Shown: one piece after another, positions 14,683 to 18,768 of the stretch
How the letters are laid out: each line of letters begins with the position of its first letter
How positions within the stretch are numbered: the stretch's first letter is position 1
NCBI GenBank assembly: GCA_000310025.1
Contig: FN648805.1
Span: forward strand, 1 to 18,768
DNA from: Ectocarpus siliculosus
Taxonomy: Eukaryota; Sar; Phaeophyceae; Ectocarpales; Ectocarpaceae
Direction: 5' to 3'
Length of the DNA: 18,768 nt
Made by a program: the position numbers and the translations under genes
The notes under the pieces: model-generated
The model's input: the letters and a program-made list of their open reading frames with translations, nothing else
Told to the model about the DNA's origin: nothing
The model's database searches: none

Positions 14683-15216
14683 TTGCGGGCTGTGGGCATT
14701 GTCAAGAGTGAGCTGGAGGTTGTGCAGATTCTCATCCGTCAACTCCCTGCACGCTATGATGTCGAGAAGCGCAGTAGCCTTTCCAAGCGTGATCTAACCC
14801 GCGCTGAGCTGCAGGACGTCGTGCGTGGTCGGTATGCTACGCTCAAGGCTAGCGAGATGAGGTCGGCGGCTGTGACACCGGCGGTTTCCGCCAACCCGCA
14901 TGCTCTTGTTGTTGGCCGTGGTTTTGGGCACGGCGGCAACGGGGGGGGCGGGGGGGGCGGAGGCCAACGGCGGAATGGTAACAGCGGCGACGGCCGCGGG
15001 CAATATTGGTCCTCTGGGGGAGCTGGTGCCCAACAGCAGCAGCAACCGCAGCAACAGCAACAGCCGCAGTCGCAGATGCAACAGTACCGACAGCCGCAGC
15101 AGCCGCAGCGGCAAATGCAACAACCGTACCAACAACCGCAGCAGCAGATGCGACAGCAACAGCCGTACCAACAGCACTCGCAGATGCAGCCGTACCGGCA
15201 GCCGCAACAGCAGTAG
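14683..15216 (+). pseudogene. Copia-type Gag, C-terminal frame
   Basis: This frame continues the Gag domain after the frameshift: LRAVGIVKSELEVVQILIRQLP, then a region with DLTRAELQDVVRGRY. A Gly/Arg-rich basic stretch (nucleic-acid-binding type, no zinc knuckle) and a long Gln/Pro-rich tail follow. The frame stops at TAG 15214-15216, with a second TAG at 15238-15240, both inside runs of CAG codons, so each is one C-to-T change from Gln. Past them the frame is open to a TGA near 15440. An alternative frame (SRNDEAEGMDVAWFGALL, about 15236-15484) is also open and could be the real tail if a slip occurred in the CAG tract. Confidence 0.8.
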
Positions 15217-15792
15217 CGGCAGCAGCATCGGCAGCAGTAGAAACGACGAGGCAGAGGGGATGGATGTGGCCTGGTTTGGGGCACTGCTGCGCCCCTTCGA
15301 CCCGAGGAAGCTGTGCCGGCTGAAGGCTGGGAGAGTGGGGCTGGTGATGGGGATGGACACCCCGTTCGACCGTGGAAAGATGTCGCGGGGGCAACGGCCG
15401 GGGAGCCCGTGTTCGCGACCGGAACAACGACAGGAGGATCATGAAGCGGGGAAGGGAGTTCGGAGGACCGGGCGAGTCCAACAATGACGGCAAGCAGCGC
15501 GACTTCTGCTGGGGTCTTAAACTCGCCAAGGCACGTGATGTTTGTTTGCGTATTATTGTCACTTTTCTGAAATTTGTTTTGTGCAGGATGCTGTTCTTGT
15601 GTTTTGATCTTCAGATACAATTCTGCATTTTTCCTATCGTTGGCACATTTGCAGGTTTGGATTTGTCTTTGTTTTGTTTTGCAGAGATGCCCACCCGCGT
15701 TTTACCTTGCAGGGACACTAATTTCCACGGCCAAATGGCAGGGAATCTCCATGGTAGATTCTTGTTTTTCTGGGAGGCAAATGGAATGTTGC

Positions 15793-15806
15793 GGCCGGGG
15801 GGCTGT
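15793..15806 (+). repeat. Internal polypurine-tract-like copy
   Basis: ggccggggggctgt contains GGGGGGC followed by TG, the same arrangement as the tract and LTR start at 17153-17166. Similar copies are at 16481-16493 and 16590-16602. Confidence 0.5.
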
Positions 15807-16480
15807 TGTTTGCCAGGAAAATATCTCAAATGGCGGTGGTAGTATAGTTTCTGCGTACGATTTGTTCCACTTTGGTTTTTCCTTCTTTGTTGGGATAACA
15901 TTCTCTATGATAGTTACCGCTATGTTTTTCTGATGGTACTGGATATATGTAAGTAGGCGTTGGCTTGGCGTGCGACGTGCTGGGTAAAGACGTTGGGGGG
16001 CACGCACCGTTTCTCTGTCCCTCCGATGTACCGTACCCGACGAGTCAATCCTTGCGGAGTAGCAATTTTCCTTCTCAAGTAGGCCTGTACGGCAGACTGG
16101 TATGTGCTGGACGTGTGACGCCTTTTCTTTGATATGTTTTGTTTTCTTGTTTCGGTTTGGAGTTGATGAAGTTGGATGCAGAATTGGCATGCTGGATTTT
16201 GCGGAATCACGCCTGATTGTTGCACTGCTGTCGGAAATCATGGGGGGGGGGATGTGATACCATGCTGTCCGCCGCAGCACAACCACTAGTGTTTCTGACA
16301 TCGGGTTTGGTAGTTCATGTTGAGATTTTCCGTGTTTTCCCTGGGGATTTTATATGGAACTGATGTTGGTTTATGGGATTTGGGTAGTTCATGTTTGGAT
16401 CGTTCTCCGCGTTTTACCTGCGGAGGTGACATGGAATTGAATATTGAATGGGATTTTCGTTGCGTTCGTATGAGATGGCC

Positions 16481-16602
16481 CAGCAGGGGGGCTGCTGGAT
16501 TGTTGATTGTCTGTTTTGGATTTGTTGGTTTCTTCATGTTTGTTTTGGACTTGTTTGTTTGGTTTCATCGTGTTTGGGATGGATGTTACAGCAGGGGGGC
16601 TG
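16481..16602 (+). repeat. Two further polypurine-tract-like copies
   Basis: cagcaggggggctg occurs at 16481 and again at 16589-16602, each followed by a TGGA. They match the active tract at 17155-17166 over AGCAGGGGGGCTG. Confidence 0.6.
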
Positions 16603-17152
16603 TTGGACTGGTATGTTTGTCAAGGTATTGGGTATTGGAGGAAGGATTTGGCATGTTCTCGTAAGTCATGGTTGAAGCCTTTGTGCTTCCGATTGTTATT
16701 TGAGCTGGTCAATGAGTTGAAACATGAATGTTTATCTGAGGAATTTGTTCTGACTAAGTCAGGACGTTGGACACGTTTTCCCGGAGTTACCCGTCCCCGT
16801 TCTGACGTGATTCTGATGTAATGTGTATCTTTGCTGGGTATTTTTCCAAGGGTATTTGTTTGTGTTTTGACTTCTTGAGAATTTGGTAAAGCATTTTTCT
16901 CAAGAGGGTGAATTGTTTATTGACAAACCTTTTAGGAGATAGTTATTTGATATCATCAGAACATTTGAAAGATTTCGTAGAGCATGTTTTATTGGGAGAT
17001 CGACAGATTTCGTAGAACATTGTTTTATTGGGAAATTGTTTGAAGTGGAATGAATGGTGGATGATTTCCGTTTGGATGCGTAGTTTGATTTATCGCCGTT
17101 TTACCTGGCAATGATAGTCGTGGCGGGGATTTCGTAGATCGTATCTCGTACC

Positions 17153-17164
17153 GAGCAGGGGGGC
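17153..17164 (+). promoter_or_regulatory. Polypurine tract of gag-only element
   Basis: GAGCAGGGGGGC lies directly before the 3' LTR's TGTTTGGG. It is the same 12 bases as the copia element's tract at 2730-2741 (minus). Confidence 0.8.
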
Positions 17165-17351
17165 TGTTTGGGGTGCTCGGCAGAGTATACTGTCTACGGG
17201 GCCTCCGGGGGGTACGCGGATGAAATGTGTTGATGGACATGCTGCATGGCGATGGTGTTGCCTACCGCATGTCTCTCACTCTCTAATCAACCAAGGTCTT
17301 GAGTCAACCTTCTTCCTCTTTCGGCCTCTGACGGGCTACCGCACCCAAACA
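17165..17351 (+). repeat. 3' LTR of gag-only element
   Basis: A 187-bp copy of 13569-13755 with one difference (C at 17315). Confidence 0.95.
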
Positions 17352-18001
17352 TGGACACCCCCCCCAAAAAGAAAACGCCTACGGCGAACGCGTTGCGGGC
17401 CAAAATGTTTCGTTGCGGCAAACCGCAATATCCATCCAATTGTTGCGCTTCCGCAACTCCGCAACACCTATTTAAAGCGCTGGCACAGACCAATACCGAT
17501 GCTGATATCCCTTCCAACAGCAACGACGATGTCATCCGTAACAATCTGTGTGTTTGTCTTCCTTCCCTATCCAGTGCTGTCTTGACCCTCGAAGCAATCA
17601 TTGACGCGTGTTTACCTGAGTGCTTCCTCCATTCCTCCTGGCTCGAACCGCACAACTTATTTTTGTTTCGCGTGCGTGTGCCGGGTGTTGCTGTTTCGTC
17701 TGTGTGCGTGTCCGTGTATCTCTCGAAGAACGCCCAGGAACGACGGCAAAAATATCCGGATAAATGCCTGTCAAGCACGCGGTCATCTATTGTCGGAGCG
17801 CGTGAGGTCGTCTCTGATTTCTTCGTGCGAAAAAAAAAAACAATGACCGTGGTCTCCCACAGTCAACTACCAACAGCGGCTGGCACTGCTGGATTCGTGC
17901 ATGGATGGATACCGCTGCTCTATGGTGAGCAATACCATGTCAACCTGTTGTGTGTCGAGCAAAACGTGTATTCAGGGAGGGAAACGTACTCTTGGCGATG
18001 A
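17351..18001 (+). CDS. Unrecognised ORF, 216 codons, doubtful
   Basis: The frame starts at the ATG formed by the LTR's last base and the TGGAC duplication; an identical ATG would have existed before insertion. The product begins MDTPPKKKTPTANALRAK (basic, Pro/Lys-rich), is Cys- and Ser-rich in the middle, and ends inside the left arm of the fold-back at 17911. I recognise no domain. The middle DNA is pyrimidine-rich and a TATTTAAA lies inside the frame at 17469-17476, which fits a promoter better than a coding region. It could be a chance open frame. Confidence 0.2.
   Translation: MDTPPKKKTPTANALRAKMFRCGKPQYPSNCCASATPQHLFKALAQTNTDADIPSNSNDDVIRNNLCVCLPSLSSAVLTLEAIIDACLPECFLHSSWLEPHNLFLFRVRVPGVAVSSVCVSVYLSKNAQERRQKYPDKCLSSTRSSIVGAREVVSDFFVRKKKTMTVVSHSQLPTAAGTAGFVHGWIPLLYGEQYHVNLLCVEQNVYSGRETYSWR
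17352..17356. repeat. Target-site duplication TGGAC, right copy
   Basis: Matches 13564-13568 exactly. The last base of the LTR (A) plus TGG happens to rebuild the ATG that the uninterrupted site also had. Confidence 0.92.
17391..17476 (+). promoter_or_regulatory. Possible promoter: GTTGCG cluster plus TATTTAAA
   Basis: Six GTTGCG/CGCAA(C/T) motifs lie between 17392 and 17466 in both orientations, followed directly by TATTTAAA (17469-17476). Pyrimidine-rich DNA follows. The arrangement resembles clustered factor sites before a TATA-type core. No downstream gene is proven. Confidence 0.3.
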
Positions 18002-18237
18002 CATCACGATTAGAACAAGCGAATATTAATCGGATGTTCTTGTCACCGTTCCGTGAAAAAAAACGTATTTTTTTCGTACCACCCTTTCGTAACGGTTAAC
18101 GGTGAAAAGAAGATCCGATCATTTTTCGCTTGTTATAATCGTGATGTCATCGCCAAGAGTACGTTTCCTTCCCTGAATACACGTTTTGCTCGACACACAA
18201 CAGGTTGACATGGTATTGCTCACCATAGAGCAGCGGT
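17911..18237. repeat. 327-bp fold-back with 140-bp arms
   Basis: Bases 17911-18050 and 18098-18237 are inverted copies of equal length with seven mismatches by my alignment and no gaps; the spacer is 47 bp and includes A- and T-runs. The outer ends read ACCGCTGCTC and its complement. No clear target duplication flanks it (GGAT on the left, GAAA on the right). It could be a fold-back MITE or a local inverted duplication. Confidence 0.85.
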
Positions 18238-18396
18238 GAAAGCGCACCCGACATAGAGGACAACACACTTAGAAAGATCCCGTCCACCTGGCCTGCTGTT
18301 TTCAGTTTTCAGCAACAACAGGCGCAGGGCAGAGTGTCGCCACCTGGGTGTTGCTTGCGATTTCTTCAGTTTGCCAACACAAATCCCAACAACTTT
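18238..18396. other. Short spacer before the satellite
   Basis: About 160 bp of unremarkable sequence without an ORF or repeat I can support. Confidence 0.5.
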
Positions 18397-18768
18397 GGTT
18401 AACCATGGTCAGCCATGGCAGACCATGCACAATGGCCATGGTTAGGCATGGTTAGCCATGGCTAACCATGGTGGTTGACCATGGCTGACCATGGTAAACC
18501 ATGGTTAACCATGGTGGTTGACCATGGCTGACCATGGTGAACCATGGTTAACCATGATGGTTGACCATGGCTGACCGTGGTCGACCATGGTCAGCCGTGG
18601 TTAACCATGGTGGTTGATCATGGTTAACCATGGTGGCTGACCATGGCTGACCATGGTTAACCATGGTTAACCATGGTGGCTGACCATGGCTGACCATTGC
18701 TGACCATGGCTAGCCATGGTTAACCATGATGGTTGACCATGGCTGACCATGGTCGACCATGGTCAGCC
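18397..18768. repeat. Minisatellite of palindromic CCATGG decamers, continues past window
   Basis: The array is built of 10-bp units such as ttaaCCATGG and ctgaCCATGG with 13-bp units tggttgaCCATGG. By my count about 26 exact CCATGG cores and several one-base variants occur. A higher-order unit of 43 bp (13+10+10+10) is seen at 18472-18514 and 18515-18557, with later 53-, 23- and 43-bp versions. It runs to the last base of the window. Confidence 0.92.

Larger units (their letters stand above)
15488..17152 (+). other. Long T-rich non-coding interior of gag-only element
   Basis: About 1.7 kb hold no Pol motif in any frame. The DNA is T/G-rich on plus. It holds three acceptor-like pyrimidine-plus-CAG sites (about 15587, 15655, 15685), a degenerate 74-bp repeat (gtagttcatgtt at 16310 and 16384), a 35-bp tandem repeat (16970 and 17005, starting agatttcgtag), and three internal copies of the G6-C-TG polypurine-tract-like motif. 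Confidence 0.6.
13569..17351 (+). mobile_element. Gag-only LTR retrotransposon, TR-GAG-like (3783 bp)
   Basis: Two 187-bp LTRs (13569-13755 and 17165-17351) begin TGTTTGGG and end CCCAAACA and differ at one base (T 13719, C 17315). The flanking duplication is TGGAC on both sides. A polypurine tract abuts the 3' LTR. The interior has a copia-type Gag and no protease, integrase, RT or RNase H motifs in any frame. It is therefore a non-autonomous element like the terminal-repeat-with-GAG class described in plants, and must use Pol from another copia element. The nearly identical LTRs indicate recent movement. Confidence 0.9.

Noticed and set aside
14754-15620. Minus-strand ORF of 288 codons, Cys-rich
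   Set aside because: It is antisense to the CAG/CAA-rich Gag tail of the gag-only element. The Cys and Tyr runs come from the complement of that tract.
15574-15933. Hydrophobic plus-strand ORFs in the T-rich interior of the gag-only element as membrane proteins
   Set aside because: Hydrophobicity follows from T-rich DNA (Phe, Leu, Cys codons). No start context, conserved motif or regular codon pattern.
18397-18768. CRISPR-like array
   Set aside because: Units are 10-13 bp, contiguous, with no unique spacers. The surroundings are eukaryotic transposons.

Overview
This is a stretch of eukaryotic nuclear DNA that is mostly transposable elements (about three quarters by length). An alga or other protist of the stramenopile (brown-alga-like) kind is my best guess. 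The reasons are FNIP/LRR-like 23-residue repeats, Gln-rich Ty1/copia elements with a Cys/His gag finger, a GT-AG intron in a pogo-type transposase, and balanced GC with long homopolymers. The species cannot be settled from the sequence. No bacterial operon, CRISPR array, rRNA or tRNA was seen.

Layout from left to right. (1) 1-1506, minus: an FNIP-like repeat protein gene that runs off the left edge and is frameshifted near its 3' part by a 10-bp tandem duplication. (2) 2378-9748: a structurally complete Ty1/copia LTR retrotransposon on the minus strand. It has 352-bp LTRs differing at one base, a CCCCC target duplication and a polypurine tract. It encodes Gag-PR-IN in one long frame, then RT and RNase H after a frameshift, with two in-frame TAG codons. 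It may have split an exon of an unknown minus-strand gene. (3) 9754-10932: intergenic DNA, nothing recognisable. (4) 10933-13191: a pogo/Tigger-like DNA transposon with 27-bp perfect terminal inverted repeats, TA target duplication and clustered subterminal GGCACTAT motifs. Its minus-strand transposase lacks the N-terminal DNA-binding part and appears to carry a 265-bp intron. (5) 13569-17351: a second LTR element, on the plus strand, with 187-bp TG...CA LTRs and TGGAC target duplication. It encodes only a frameshifted copia-type Gag followed by about 1.7 kb of T-rich non-coding DNA, so it resembles the gag-only non-autonomous (TR-GAG-like) class. (6) 17352-17910: flanking DNA with a possible promoter and a weak ORF. 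(7) 17911-18237: a 327-bp fold-back with 140-bp arms. (8) 18397-18768 and beyond: a minisatellite of 10- and 13-bp units built on the palindrome CCATGG, running off the right edge.

The two LTR elements share the same polypurine tract sequence (GAGCAGGGGGGC), both lack an obvious tRNA-3'-end primer site, and both have nearly identical LTR pairs, so both look recent. The copia and pogo elements would have supplied their own mobility enzymes. The gag-only element and the fold-back would have depended on enzymes from elsewhere. Every in-frame stop that interrupts a transposon reading frame here is TAG, which deserves a check.
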